Assembly (NCBI GenBank): GCA_021795235.1
Contig: JAJYPP010000036.1
Coordinates: forward strand, 1 to 34,489
Source of the DNA: a bacterium
Lineage (GTDB): Bacteria; Chloroflexota; Dormibacteria; Aeolococcales; Bog-877
Direction of reading: 5' to 3'
Length of the DNA: 34,489 nucleotides
The translations under genes were made by a program, and so were the position numbers. The notes under the pieces are model-generated. The model was not told the DNA's origin and ran no database searches. It saw only the letters and a list, made by a program, of their open reading frames with translations. Shown one piece after another: positions 23,283 through 31,811 of the stretch. The stretch's first letter is position 1; each line of letters opens with the position of its first letter.

Positions 23283-23836
23283 GCGCCGACATCCTGAGGG
23301 CGGGAGAGGAGCGGATGGCCAAGAGCCTAGACGCCTTGCGCCGCGAGCTCTCCACCATCAGGACCGGGCGGGCGAACCCTTCTTTGCTCGAGCATCTTCA
23401 GGTGGAGGCGTACGAGACCCACGTGCCGATCAACCAGGTGGCCAGCCTCTCCGCCCCGGAGGCGCACCTCATTCTCATTCAGCCGTGGGACCGCAACGTT
23501 ATCCAGGCGATCGAGCGGGCGCTGCAGCGCAGTGAGTTGGGGCTCAATCCGAGCAACGACGGTCAGGTGATTCGGGTGCCGGTACCGCCGTTGACCGAAG
23601 AGCGGCGCCGGGAGTTCGTCAAGGTGGTCAAGCAGCGGGCTGAGGAGGCCCGGGTGGCGGTGCGGAACATCCGTCGCGACGACATGGAGCAACTCCGGCG
23701 CCTCGAGCATGATGGGGAGATGTCGGAGGACCAGGCGCAGCGCGCCCAGGCGCAGCTCCAGAAGGTCACCGACAGGTTCGTCGAGCAGATCGACGAGGTT
23801 GCGCGCCGCAAGGAAACCGAGCTGCTGGAGTTGTGA
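23279..23836 (+). CDS. frr: Ribosome recycling factor
   Basis: RRF splits post-termination ribosomes together with EF-G. The 185-residue product shows the tRNA-like two-domain family sequence: LDALRRELSTIRTGRANPSLLEHLQVEAYETHVPINQVASLS, IQPWDRNVIQAIERAL, LGLNPSNDGQVIRVPVPPLTEERRREFVK and the C-terminal helix ending EQIDEVARRKETELLEL. GTG 23279 overlaps the pyrH stop. Order pyrH-frr-uppS is conserved across bacteria. Confidence 0.97.
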   Translation: MSADILRAGEERMAKSLDALRRELSTIRTGRANPSLLEHLQVEAYETHVPINQVASLSAPEAHLILIQPWDRNVIQAIERALQRSELGLNPSNDGQVIRVPVPPLTEERRREFVKVVKQRAEEARVAVRNIRRDDMEQLRRLEHDGEMSEDQAQRAQAQLQKVTDRFVEQIDEVARRKETELLEL

Positions 23837-23857
23837 GCGCCAGCCGAGGTCCAGGAA

Positions 23858-24568
23858 GTGCCTGAGGCGAGGTCCCTGCCGGTTCACATCGGCATCATCA
23901 TGGACGGCAATGGCCGTTGGGCCAGGCAGCGCGGCCTGCGTCGCACCGCCGGACACCGGGCCGGCATCCGCGCGATCCGGAAAGTGATGAACGCGGCCGA
24001 TGAGGCTGGGGTGCACTGCCTCACCCTCTACGCCTTCTCCACCGAGAACTGGTCCCGGCCGCGCTATGAGGTGGCCACCTTGATGAGGCTCTTCGAGGAA
24101 ACCCTCCAGGAGGAAGTCGACGAGCTGCACCAGAACGGGGTGCGCATTCGGGTGATCGGGCGCCGAGCACAGCTGTCGGTGCGGCTACGCCGGCTGGTGG
24201 CGGACGCCGAGGCGCTAACCCAGGACAACCTCAAGGGCCAGCTCACGGTGGCGATCAACTATGGGGGCAGGGCCGAGATAGTCGACGCGGTCAGGTCTCT
24301 GGTGCGTTCGGGCGCCGACCTGGAGGCTCTCGACGAGGCGACACTGGCTGGCGCCCTGTACACCGCCGGTCTGCCCGATCCCGATCTCATCATCCGCACC
24401 GCCGGGGAGATGCGGACCAGCAACTTCCTCATCTGGCAGGCAGCCTACGCCGAGCTGTACGTGACCCAGACCCTGTGGCCCGACTTCGAGGCCGCCGACC
24501 TGCGCGCTGCGCTGGCGGACTACGCCGCCCGGGTCAGAAGGTTCGGGGGCGTCCCCGAGGGCCGATGA
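23858..24568 (+). CDS. uppS: Isoprenyl transferase (undecaprenyl diphosphate synthase-like)
   Basis: This cis-prenyltransferase condenses isopentenyl diphosphate units to the lipid carrier used for peptidoglycan. Motifs are HIGIIMDGNGRWARQRGLRR (catalytic Asp in MDGNGRWA), GHRAGIRAIRK, LTLYAFSTENWSRP and the diphosphate-binding IIRTAGEMRTSNFLIWQ with ELYVTQTLWPDF. At 236 residues it has family length. The GTG start at 23858 leaves a 21-base gap after frr, and the stop overlaps cdsA. Chain length (C50 or C55) cannot be told from sequence. Confidence 0.94.
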   Translation: MPEARSLPVHIGIIMDGNGRWARQRGLRRTAGHRAGIRAIRKVMNAADEAGVHCLTLYAFSTENWSRPRYEVATLMRLFEETLQEEVDELHQNGVRIRVIGRRAQLSVRLRRLVADAEALTQDNLKGQLTVAINYGGRAEIVDAVRSLVRSGADLEALDEATLAGALYTAGLPDPDLIIRTAGEMRTSNFLIWQAAYAELYVTQTLWPDFEAADLRAALADYAARVRRFGGVPEGR

Positions 24569-25377
24569 GCCTGGCTGTGCGCAGCGTCAGCGGGGTCGCC
24601 CTGGTGGGGGCGCTGGTCCTGGCGCTGTTCCTGGGACCTAGTGCGCTGGCGGTGCTGGTGGGGGGGCTGATGGCGATCGGGATCTTCGAGTACTGGCAGC
24701 TGTGGCAAGGGCAGCCGGTCGGGCCCTCGACTGTGGTCCTGGTCCCCCTGGCCGGCTTTTGGCTGATGCGGTACGCCTACCCTGCGCTCCCCGCAGCCTC
24801 CATTGGGCTGCTGGCAGGCTCGCTGCTGGGCCTGACCGTGGCGCTGACTCATGGCGGCCGTCACCGATCCACAGCTGCCTGGGCCCTGGGGTTCGGGGGA
24901 GCCGCCTGGCTGGGCTACCTCCCCGGGTACATCCTGCTTCTCTATCAGGCGGGGGGCCCCCACGGCCGGGGTATGGCGCTCGTGCTGCTGGCGGTTGGGG
25001 TCTCGGTCATCGGCGACACCACCGCCTACCTGGTCGGCTCCTCGGTGGGCAGGCATCCCTTCATGTCCAGGATCAGCCCCAAGAAGACCTGGGAGGGAGC
25101 GGTGGCCGGGTGGCTGGCCCCGACCCTGGTGACGGGGGCGCTGTTGCCGGTGGTGCTGCCGTCCGTCACCCTGCCCCTTGCTTTCGCGATCGCGGCCACG
25201 GCGTCGGCCGCCGCCATCGTCGGCGACCTCGCCGAGTCCCAACTCAAGCGGGAGGTGGGAGCCAAGGACTCCGGGCGGCTCATACCAGGGCACGGGGGGG
25301 TCTTGGATAGGGTCGACAGCCTGCTCTTCGTGGCTGCAGTCGTATACTCGCTCCTGGGGGTAGCACACGCGTTCTGA
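24565..25377 (+). CDS. cdsA: Phosphatidate cytidylyltransferase
   Basis: CdsA makes CDP-diacylglycerol from phosphatidate and CTP, the branch point to all phospholipids. This 270-residue integral membrane protein has about seven to eight hydrophobic segments (the first at VSGVALVGALVLALFLG). The family signature is intact near the C-terminus: SRISPKKTWEGAVAG, then DLAESQLKREVGAKDSGRLI and PGHGGVLDRVDSLLF. The ATG overlaps the uppS stop. Confidence 0.95.
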   Translation: MSLAVRSVSGVALVGALVLALFLGPSALAVLVGGLMAIGIFEYWQLWQGQPVGPSTVVLVPLAGFWLMRYAYPALPAASIGLLAGSLLGLTVALTHGGRHRSTAAWALGFGGAAWLGYLPGYILLLYQAGGPHGRGMALVLLAVGVSVIGDTTAYLVGSSVGRHPFMSRISPKKTWEGAVAGWLAPTLVTGALLPVVLPSVTLPLAFAIAATASAAAIVGDLAESQLKREVGAKDSGRLIPGHGGVLDRVDSLLFVAAVVYSLLGVAHAF

Positions 25378-25447
25378 GATCGGAGCCACTCCCGGGGGCC
25401 CCAAGGGACCCAGAAGACGGCATCCGCAAGGGAGGTTGGTAGCGCTG

Positions 25448-26608
25448 ATGCCAGTCAACAGAGTGGTCGTGATTGGGGCAACCGGCTCAATTGGGCAGCA
25501 GGCCCTGGAGGTCATCGCCCGGTTCCCCGATCAACTCCAGCTCATCGGGGCGGTGGCCGGCACCCAGGCTGCGGCGCTGGCCCGGGCACTGGTGCCCTTC
25601 CCGGCGGCCAGGGCGGTGATCGTTGAGCCGCGAGACCTGGTTCCCGAGGGGATGGCGGTGGGTCGTGAGGCCGCCTGCGAGCTGGCCGGTAGCAGGGACG
25701 CGGACGTGATCTTGGTGGGAGGAGGCGGCGCCGGGGCCCTGCTACCCACCCTGGCGGCCTGTGGGACTGGAGCGGTACTGGCCGTGGCCACCAAGGAGGT
25801 GATGGTGATGGCGGGCGAGCTGGTCACCGCCACTGCCAGCGCCCACGGCACCACCATCCTGCCCGTCGACAGTGAGCACAGCGCGATCTGGCAGTGCCTG
25901 CGGGGCGAGGACCCGGGCTCAGTGGCGCGGCTGATCCTGACCGCCAGCGGGGGACCGTTCCGGACCACCCCGCTGGATCAGATCCCGACCGCGAGCCGGG
26001 ACCAGGCTCTGGACCATCCCAATTGGCGGATGGGCCAGAAGATAACCGTCGACAGCGCCACCATGATGAACAAGGGCCTGGAGGTGATCGAGGCCCACTT
26101 CCTGTTCGACATTCCCTACGACCTGATCGAGGTGGTGGTGCACCCTCAGAGCGCCATCCACTCTGCCGTCGAATTCTGCGATGGCACTGTTATGGCGCAG
26201 ATGGGAATCCCCGACATGCGAGCGCCGATAGCTCTGGCGCTGAGCGGCGGCCGCCGACTCCCCGGAGTGGTGCCGCCGCTGCACCTGGAGGAGGTCGCGC
26301 GGCTGGACTTCGAGCCGATCGATCTCCGGCGCTATCCGGCCCTGGACGTGGCCCGCCGAAGCGCGATCCGAGGAGGCGGCGTCCCCGCGGCCATGAACGC
26401 GGCCAACGAGGTCGCGGTGAAAGCCTTCCTGGAGGGCCGCATCCGGTTCGGCGCCATCTCCGAGATCGTAGCCGAGGTCTCGGACGCCTTCCCGGTCAGC
26501 GCGGTCACCTCCCTGGCCGAGGTTCTGGCGGCGGACTCGGCGGGGCGCGAGCAGGCGGCGGGGTTGGTTCAGCAGGCGGCTGTTGCGCTGACCGGGGTGG
26601 GCGGTTGA
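25448..26608 (+). CDS. dxr: 1-deoxy-D-xylulose 5-phosphate reductoisomerase
   Basis: DXR catalyses the first committed step of the MEP isoprenoid pathway: DXP to MEP with NADPH and a divalent metal. The N-terminal Rossmann motif is VVVIGATGSIGQQALEV. The metal and substrate site is LPVDSEHSAIWQCL with RLILTASGGPFR, and HPNWRMGQKITVDSATMMNKGLE is the canonical central segment. Length 386 is normal. A GGAGG lies at 25431-25435; I chose ATG 25448 (MPVNRVVVIG), while TTG 25436 is an alternative four codons longer. It overlaps rseP by one base. Confidence 0.96.
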   Translation: MPVNRVVVIGATGSIGQQALEVIARFPDQLQLIGAVAGTQAAALARALVPFPAARAVIVEPRDLVPEGMAVGREAACELAGSRDADVILVGGGGAGALLPTLAACGTGAVLAVATKEVMVMAGELVTATASAHGTTILPVDSEHSAIWQCLRGEDPGSVARLILTASGGPFRTTPLDQIPTASRDQALDHPNWRMGQKITVDSATMMNKGLEVIEAHFLFDIPYDLIEVVVHPQSAIHSAVEFCDGTVMAQMGIPDMRAPIALALSGGRRLPGVVPPLHLEEVARLDFEPIDLRRYPALDVARRSAIRGGGVPAAMNAANEVAVKAFLEGRIRFGAISEIVAEVSDAFPVSAVTSLAEVLAADSAGREQAAGLVQQAAVALTGVGG

Positions 26609-27855
26609 TGGGCTTCGTGCTGACCTGGCAGAGCGTCGGCGGGATCGTCCTGATGCTCTTGGTGGTGATCTCAATTCACGAGTTCGGACACTTCCTGGTC
26701 GCCAAGCGGGCCGGCATCCAGGTTGACGAGTTCTCGATTGGGTTCGGACCCAGACTGTTGAGCCGCACCAAGGGCGAGACCCGATATTCGTTGCGTGTGC
26801 TGCCGCTCGGCGGCTACGTTCGGATGGCCGGCATGACCGGTCTTGAGCCTCCCGAGGCGAGTGGAGGAGCCCGAGCCTTCATCCGGGCCAGCTCCGGACG
26901 CAGGGCGGCGGTGATCGCCGCCGGGGGCATCATGAACCTGATCCTGGCCGGTGCCATCCTCTCGGGGCTGGCCGCTTTCGGGAGCCCGGCCCCAGCGGTG
27001 CAGCCGGGCGGGGGCCTGGCCTTGGCTGGGGTTCCCAGCGGGTACCAGATCACCGGGGTGGGCAACCGCCGCACCACGTCGCTGACCTCGATCAGGTCTT
27101 TGATCCAGAATGATCGCGGACGCCCTCTGGGGGTGGTGATGACGCCCTGGGGCGGGGGAACCTCCCGCGCCTACACCGTCTTGCCGCAGCTCCACTGGGT
27201 CGGCGTCTCCAAGACCCCCAGGATTCCATTCGAGGCTCGGATCGTAGCGATCAACGGCGGGGCTGTCCCTCACGCCACTCCCACCGGGCTGGCCAACAGC
27301 ATCGCCGGCAGCGGCCCTCTGCAGGTCACCTATCTGGCGGGCTCTCGCAAGGTGGTGGTGGGCGTTCCCCGATCTAGCCTGAAGGTGGAGTGGTTGGTCG
27401 GCTACTACGGATCTCCCGGCAATCCCCTGCTGGCGAGCCTGGGCGGGCCGCCGCAGCCCTGGTACCAGGCTCTCGGCACCGGCTTCTCGGCGGTCCCGCT
27501 GCAGATTGGAGCCACCTTCGCCAACCTGTGGACACTGATGAGCCCGCACCACAACCCCAACTTGAGGCTGACCGGTCCCATCGGGATCGCCCAGGAGACA
27601 TCGGTGGCGACCCAGATCTCGGGCGCGGTCTACCTCACGCTGTTCGCCCTGATCAGCCTCAACCTAGGCCTCATCAACCTGCTGCCGATCCCGTTCTTGG
27701 ATGGCGGCCGTCTCTTCTTCGTGATTCTGGAGTGGATTCGGCGCCGCCGGGTAAGCCCGCAGGTGGAAGCGACGGTTCACGCGGTTGGGTTAGCCTTGAT
27801 AGTGATGCTCTTCGTGTTTGTTACCTACGGCGACCTCACCCACCTGGTCGGATGA
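26608..27855 (+). CDS. rseP: Site-2 metalloprotease RseP
   Basis: RseP is an intramembrane zinc protease that cleaves anti-sigma factors and remnant signal peptides. The zinc motif HEFGH is at residues 24-28 in the first membrane segment, and the third ligand is in NLLPIPFLDGGRLFF near residue 365. FxxGFGPRL (FSIGFGPRL) and LRVLPLGGYVRMAGM are family hallmarks. Between the membrane segments lie two PDZ-like modules (about 120-190 and 200-265), of which the first is weakly conserved. The 415-residue length is normal. It lies between dxr and ispG, the usual place. Confidence 0.94.
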   Translation: MGFVLTWQSVGGIVLMLLVVISIHEFGHFLVAKRAGIQVDEFSIGFGPRLLSRTKGETRYSLRVLPLGGYVRMAGMTGLEPPEASGGARAFIRASSGRRAAVIAAGGIMNLILAGAILSGLAAFGSPAPAVQPGGGLALAGVPSGYQITGVGNRRTTSLTSIRSLIQNDRGRPLGVVMTPWGGGTSRAYTVLPQLHWVGVSKTPRIPFEARIVAINGGAVPHATPTGLANSIAGSGPLQVTYLAGSRKVVVGVPRSSLKVEWLVGYYGSPGNPLLASLGGPPQPWYQALGTGFSAVPLQIGATFANLWTLMSPHHNPNLRLTGPIGIAQETSVATQISGAVYLTLFALISLNLGLINLLPIPFLDGGRLFFVILEWIRRRRVSPQVEATVHAVGLALIVMLFVFVTYGDLTHLVG

Positions 27856-28988
27856 TCCAACGCCGGAAGACCAGACCCATCAAGGTAGGGTCGGTCGTGA
27901 TTGGCGGTGCCGCGCCCATCTCGGTCCAGACCATGACCAAGACCCCCACCGAGGACGTGCAGGGGACGCTGGCGCAGATCGGGCGAGCGGCCGAAGCCGG
28001 TGCTGACATCATTCGGGTCACCTGCGACACGGAGGAGGCAGGGCTGGCGCTCAAGGACATCGTTCGGAATAGCCGCCTGCCAATAGTGGCTGACATCCAC
28101 TACGACGCGCCTCTGGCCCTGATGGCGCTGGACGCTGGGATCCAATGCCTGCGGCTCAACCCCGGCAACATCCGGCAGCCCGAGAAGGTCTCTGAGATAG
28201 CCCACCGGTGCCAGGAGCTTGGGGTGCCGATCAGGGTCGGGGTGAACGCTGGTAGCCTGCCTGGTCGCAAGGCGCTGGCTCGAGGTCGGGGTGAGGGCGG
28301 CCCGGATGATGTCGCACAGCGGATGGTTGACGCTGCCATGGGCCACCTCAAGATCCTGGAGGAGTTGGGATTCCAGGACGTCAAGGTGAGCCTCAAGGCC
28401 AGCGATGTGCTGACCAACATCACCGCCAACCGTCTGTTCGCGAACCTGCCCACTCGCTATCCCCTGCATCTTGGGCTGACCGAGGCCGGCCCAACCTCCA
28501 CCGGCTCCCTCAAGAGTGCGATGGGGATCGGCATCCTTCTGGCCGAGGGCATCGGAGACACCATCCGGGTCTCTCTGGTCGACCAGCCGGAAGAGGAGGT
28601 GCGGGTCGGCCGCCAGATCCTGGCCAACCTCCAGGAGAAGCCCACAGGCCCCAACCTGGTTGCCTGCCCAACCTGCGGCCGCCTGGAGATCGACATGATG
28701 CCGATGGTGGCCCGGGTGGAGGAAGCTCTCAAACGCGTCAAGCGTCCCATCACCGTGTCGGTGATGGGCTGCGTGGTCAACGGCCCCGGAGAGGGCATGC
28801 ACGCTGACATCGGCATCGCGGGTGGGCGGCAGAAGGGAATCCTCTACCGTAAGGGGCGGGTCGTTTCCACCATGCCCGAGGCGGAGCTTGTCGACACCCT
28901 GGTCCAGGAGCTTGACCGCATCGCCACCGAGGACGCGGACCTCATCGCGGCCGGTAAGGAGCTTCCAGAGGGCCTGCCCGAGCGCTGA
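27852..28988 (+). CDS. ispG: 4-hydroxy-3-methylbut-2-en-1-yl diphosphate synthase IspG
   Basis: IspG is the [4Fe-4S] enzyme that converts MEcPP to HMBPP in the MEP pathway. The TIM-barrel part has VQTMTKTPTEDV, IIRVTCDTEEAG, VADIHYDAPLAL and CLRLNPGNI. The cluster ligands are Cys272 and Cys275 (ACPTCGR), Cys307 and Glu314 (GCVVNGPGE). At 378 residues it is the two-domain bacterial form without the plant insertion. The ATG overlaps the rseP stop. It ends the rpsB-to-ispG operon; the electron donor could be ferredoxin or flavodoxin, possibly served by the fpr product, an inference only. Confidence 0.96.
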   Translation: MIQRRKTRPIKVGSVVIGGAAPISVQTMTKTPTEDVQGTLAQIGRAAEAGADIIRVTCDTEEAGLALKDIVRNSRLPIVADIHYDAPLALMALDAGIQCLRLNPGNIRQPEKVSEIAHRCQELGVPIRVGVNAGSLPGRKALARGRGEGGPDDVAQRMVDAAMGHLKILEELGFQDVKVSLKASDVLTNITANRLFANLPTRYPLHLGLTEAGPTSTGSLKSAMGIGILLAEGIGDTIRVSLVDQPEEEVRVGRQILANLQEKPTGPNLVACPTCGRLEIDMMPMVARVEEALKRVKRPITVSVMGCVVNGPGEGMHADIGIAGGRQKGILYRKGRVVSTMPEAELVDTLVQELDRIATEDADLIAAGKELPEGLPER

Positions 28989-29047
28989 GCTCAGGCGCAG
29001 TCGGCCGGTTTCAGGGCGCTGCTCGCTTCTCCGTCTGCCTGCCCCAG

Positions 29048-29064
29048 AGGGCGGGACGCGCCCT
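29048..29064. terminator. Weak hairpin between convergent ispG and the C26 amidohydrolase
   Basis: AGGGCG (29048-29053) pairs with CGCCCT (29059-29064) around a five-base loop, 60 bases after ispG. There is no U-tract, so termination is only possible. Nothing else is evident in 28989-29236. Confidence 0.25.
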
Positions 29065-29236
29065 GTCCGGCGCGACGGGCCGCCAGCACCCCGGCACCGA
29101 TTCAGCCGGATGGGCGCCGGGGTAGGCTGACCAGATGGTGAAGCGGAGGCCACCGGTCATTCGCGAACCATCAGCTCACATGGCGGCCTGGTTGCGCGAT
29201 ACCCCAGGCAGGGGCAGAGCGGAGAGGGTGCGGCCC

Positions 29237-30016
29237 TCAAGTGGCGACGGCCACTTCCGGTAATCTGGCCAACTTGTCGGAGCGCGTCTGGGCACACTCA
29301 CCCACGAAGGCGGTGAAGATTCGCTTGGCAAAGTCGTGATTCGGGGCCAGCTCCTCGGGGTGGAACTGAACTCCGACCAGGAATGGTCCAGAGGTGGTCT
29401 CCAGCCCCTCCACCAAGCCGTCCTCCGAGGTGGCGCTGACGGTCAGCCCGCTACCCAGACGTTCTACGCCCTGGTGGTGGAGGCTGTTGACCAGGAACGC
29501 CTGCCCCTGCAGGATGTCGTGCAGCCGGGAGCCAGGGCTGACCTGCAGGCTGTGAGCCAGCTGGTCCCGCGGCCCGTGCCGGGGGTGCTCCAGCTCGCTG
29601 GGCCGTTGCGAAGGCAGGTCCTGGTAGAGGGTACCGCCAAACGCGACGTTCAAGACCTGTAGTCCCCGGCAGACTCCCAATATCGGTACCTCCGCCTCGA
29701 GGGCCCACTTGGTGAGCTGGAATTCCAGGTCGTCGAGGCGTCGGTCCCACCGCGAGGCGGGGTGTGAGGCAGCCCCATATCGGGAGGGCTCGATGTCGTC
29801 ACCGCCAGGCAGCAGCAGACCGTCGGCCCAGTCAAAGAGGTTGGGCCTCAAAGCGCCCAGCGGGACCAGCAGAGGCGTGGCTCCCGCCTCTTGCAGCGCC
29901 GATATGTAGGTCTGGTTCATCATCTGGATCGGGATTCCCTGCCCCAGACCGGGATCGTCCCTCTGGCCGGTGTGAGCCGGCACCAGGATCACAGGAGAGC
30001 TGGGCTCGGCCACCAT
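29237..30016 (-). CDS. Peptidase C26 family gamma-glutamyl-gamma-aminobutyrate hydrolase-like protein
   Basis: This class I glutamine-amidotransferase fold hydrolase resembles PuuD. The nucleophile elbow is GVCRGLQVLNVAFGGTLYQDL (Cys in GVCRG), and the catalytic His and Glu lie in VQFHPEE. LLLPGGDDIEPSRYG is the oxyanion-strand signature of this family. PuuD relatives cleave gamma-glutamyl amides in polyamine catabolism, but homologues act on other gamma-glutamyl compounds, so the substrate is open. ATG 30016 overlaps the stop of the upstream aminotransferase. The two together could form a short amine or amino-acid degradation route, which is inference. Confidence 0.87.
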   Translation of the reverse strand: MVAEPSSPVILVPAHTGQRDDPGLGQGIPIQMMNQTYISALQEAGATPLLVPLGALRPNLFDWADGLLLPGGDDIEPSRYGAASHPASRWDRRLDDLEFQLTKWALEAEVPILGVCRGLQVLNVAFGGTLYQDLPSQRPSELEHPRHGPRDQLAHSLQVSPGSRLHDILQGQAFLVNSLHHQGVERLGSGLTVSATSEDGLVEGLETTSGPFLVGVQFHPEELAPNHDFAKRIFTAFVGECAQTRSDKLARLPEVAVAT

Positions 30017-31203
30017 CAGCCGACCCGAGCCGGGGCTGCGGCCGCCACGAAGGCCGCGATCCGCCGGACCGCCTCCTCGATGTCCGGCAACCCCTTGGTG
30101 TAGGCCAGGCGGATGAAGCCCTCCCCGGCCTCCCCGAATGCTTCGCCGGCGAGGGCGGCGACGCCTGCCTCCTGGAGGAGCCGGCTGGCCATCTCGCGGC
30201 TGGAGAGACCGGTGCCGGTGATGTTTGGGAAGGCGTAGAAGGAGGCCTGGGGCAGCAGGCACCGAACTCCCGGAATCGAGTTCAATCCCTCGACAATGGC
30301 ATCCCGCCGCCGCCTGAACTCAGCAACCATGGTGGTCACCGCCAGCTCGGAGGTGGGCGAACCCAGGGCCTCGATGGCAGCCAGCTGGGTAAAGGCGGCG
30401 GCACAGGAGCTGGTGTTGATGAGCAGGGTTTCCATGCGCTGGGCCAGCGGTGCGGGCATCACCCCGAAGCCGAGCCGCCAGCCGCACATGGCGTAGGTCT
30501 TGGACAGTCCGTCCAGGACGATCGTGCGCTCCGCCATCCCTGGGCGCGACCAGATGGGTGCGGGCAGGTCGGAGAAGCAGATCCGGGAGTAGATCTCGTC
30601 GCTGAGGACGATCAGGTCGTGCTCGATGGCGAGCTCGGCGAGACGATCCAGATCTGCCTCGCTGAGCACTCCCCCGGTCGGGTTCTGAGGGGAGTTGATT
30701 ATCACCATCCTGGTCTTCGGCGAGATCAGCGACTCGAGCTCGTCGAGGTCCATCCCAAAGCCTCGGTCCTCGCGCAGGCGGATGGGGCGGGCGACAGCCC
30801 CGATGAAGTCGGTGAGGGAGCGGTAGACCGGGTAGCCGGGGTCGGGGAGGATCACCTCTTCGCCCGCCTCCACCAAGCTCAGGAGGGCGAAGTGGAGGAT
30901 GTTCTTCGACCCCGGCACCACCACCACCTGCTCGGCCCCGATCGGGACCCCGCCGCGCTTGGCCATGGCGGCGGCGATCGCCTCTCGCACCTCCGGGATG
31001 CCCGCTGCGGGGGTGTAGTGAGTGGCGCCCTGTCGCATCGCCGAGTAGGCCGCCTCGATGATGTTGCCCGGGGTATCGAAATCGGGCTCCCCGATTTCCA
31101 GGTGCACGACCGACTTTCCGGTCGCCTCGAGTCTACGGGCTTGAGCCAGGACCTCAAAGGCGCTCTCAGTCCCCAAGCGGGCCATACGATTTGCGAAACG
31201 CAT
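30016..31203 (-). CDS. PLP-dependent class I/II aminotransferase
   Basis: This fold-type I aminotransferase of the aspartate aminotransferase superfamily carries the Schiff-base lysine in GLSKTYAMCGWRLGFGV. Other cofactor motifs are GEPDFDTP, ATHYTPAAGIPEVREAI, PDPGYPVYRS, INSPQNPTGGVLSE and LSDEIYSRICF. Length 395 is normal. GGAGG is six bases from ATG 31203; ATG 31206 and TTG 31209 directly precede it. The substrate cannot be read from sequence; aspartate, aromatic amino acids or alanine are possible. It is co-translated with the C26 hydrolase downstream and follows the copper lipoprotein by about 50 bases. Confidence 0.9.
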   Translation of the reverse strand: MRFANRMARLGTESAFEVLAQARRLEATGKSVVHLEIGEPDFDTPGNIIEAAYSAMRQGATHYTPAAGIPEVREAIAAAMAKRGGVPIGAEQVVVVPGSKNILHFALLSLVEAGEEVILPDPGYPVYRSLTDFIGAVARPIRLREDRGFGMDLDELESLISPKTRMVIINSPQNPTGGVLSEADLDRLAELAIEHDLIVLSDEIYSRICFSDLPAPIWSRPGMAERTIVLDGLSKTYAMCGWRLGFGVMPAPLAQRMETLLINTSSCAAAFTQLAAIEALGSPTSELAVTTMVAEFRRRRDAIVEGLNSIPGVRCLLPQASFYAFPNITGTGLSSREMASRLLQEAGVAALAGEAFGEAGEGFIRLAYTKGLPDIEEAVRRIAAFVAAAAPARVG

Positions 31204-31252
31204 CATCAACCTCCGGATCCGGCTGGGCCATGTGGCCAGGCCGGGGGTCCGA

Positions 31253-31744
31253 CTATGAGACCACCGTTATCTGACCCACCATGCCCAAGAGCTCGTGAGG
31301 GATGCAGAAGTACTTGTAGGTGCCTGCGACCGTGAACTTGAGGCTGTACGGCACTCCGGGTTGGAGCGCGTGGTTCCAGCCGGTGGCGCCCTTCGGGAGC
31401 GCCGCGTTGGCGGGATTGGCGGCCAGGCTGGCGACGTCGGTCGTGGTATGGGGCAGGTTCCCGGTGTTCTTCCAGGTGATCGTGCCTCCCACCTTGAGGC
31501 ACACGCTGGCGGGAACGAACTTGAATGAGTTGTTCGCGATAACCGTCACCGCCGATTTGGCGTTGGCGGCGGAGCACCCGCTGGATGAGCTGGAACTGGA
31601 AGAAGATGACCCACTCGAGGTTGAGGTCAGGCTCGTGCTCTGCCCCGGGATGGGGCCGGTGCCGCAGGCGGCGAGCAGCAGCGCGGCGGCCACAGCGACC
31701 ACGCCGAAAAGGATGGAAGGGCGGGGGAAAGGCAGTCTGGTCAT
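31253..31744 (-). CDS. Plastocyanin/azurin-like type 1 copper lipoprotein
   Basis: The N-terminus is a lipoprotein signal peptide ending LLAACG, with Cys27 as the lipidated residue, so the protein is anchored outside the membrane. A serine-rich linker (about residues 35-55) precedes a ~105-residue cupredoxin domain: VTVIANNSFKFVPASVCLKVGGTITWKN, then LPHTTTDVA and YKYFCIPHELLGMVGQITV. The four copper ligands of a type 1 site are all visible: His in LPHT, and Cys, His and Met in CIPHELLGM. It would carry electrons in the cell envelope. AAGGAGG five bases before ATG 31744 is a strong ribosome binding site. An extra Cys in ASVCLK could pair with Cys in SGCSA. Confidence 0.9.
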   Translation of the reverse strand: MTRLPFPRPSILFGVVAVAAALLLAACGTGPIPGQSTSLTSTSSGSSSSSSSSSSGCSAANAKSAVTVIANNSFKFVPASVCLKVGGTITWKNTGNLPHTTTDVASLAANPANAALPKGATGWNHALQPGVPYSLKFTVAGTYKYFCIPHELLGMVGQITVVS

Positions 31745-31811
31745 CGGTCCTCCTTGCGGATCATTGCTTGAGATGCTACCGCGCGGGGGAGCGGGGACGG
31801 GAGGTCTCCGT

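Noticed and set aside
29764-31335. 523-codon open frame on the plus strand opposite the aminotransferase and hydrolase
   Set aside because: It runs antisense through two well-supported genes and is low-complexity Gly/Asp/His-rich sequence.
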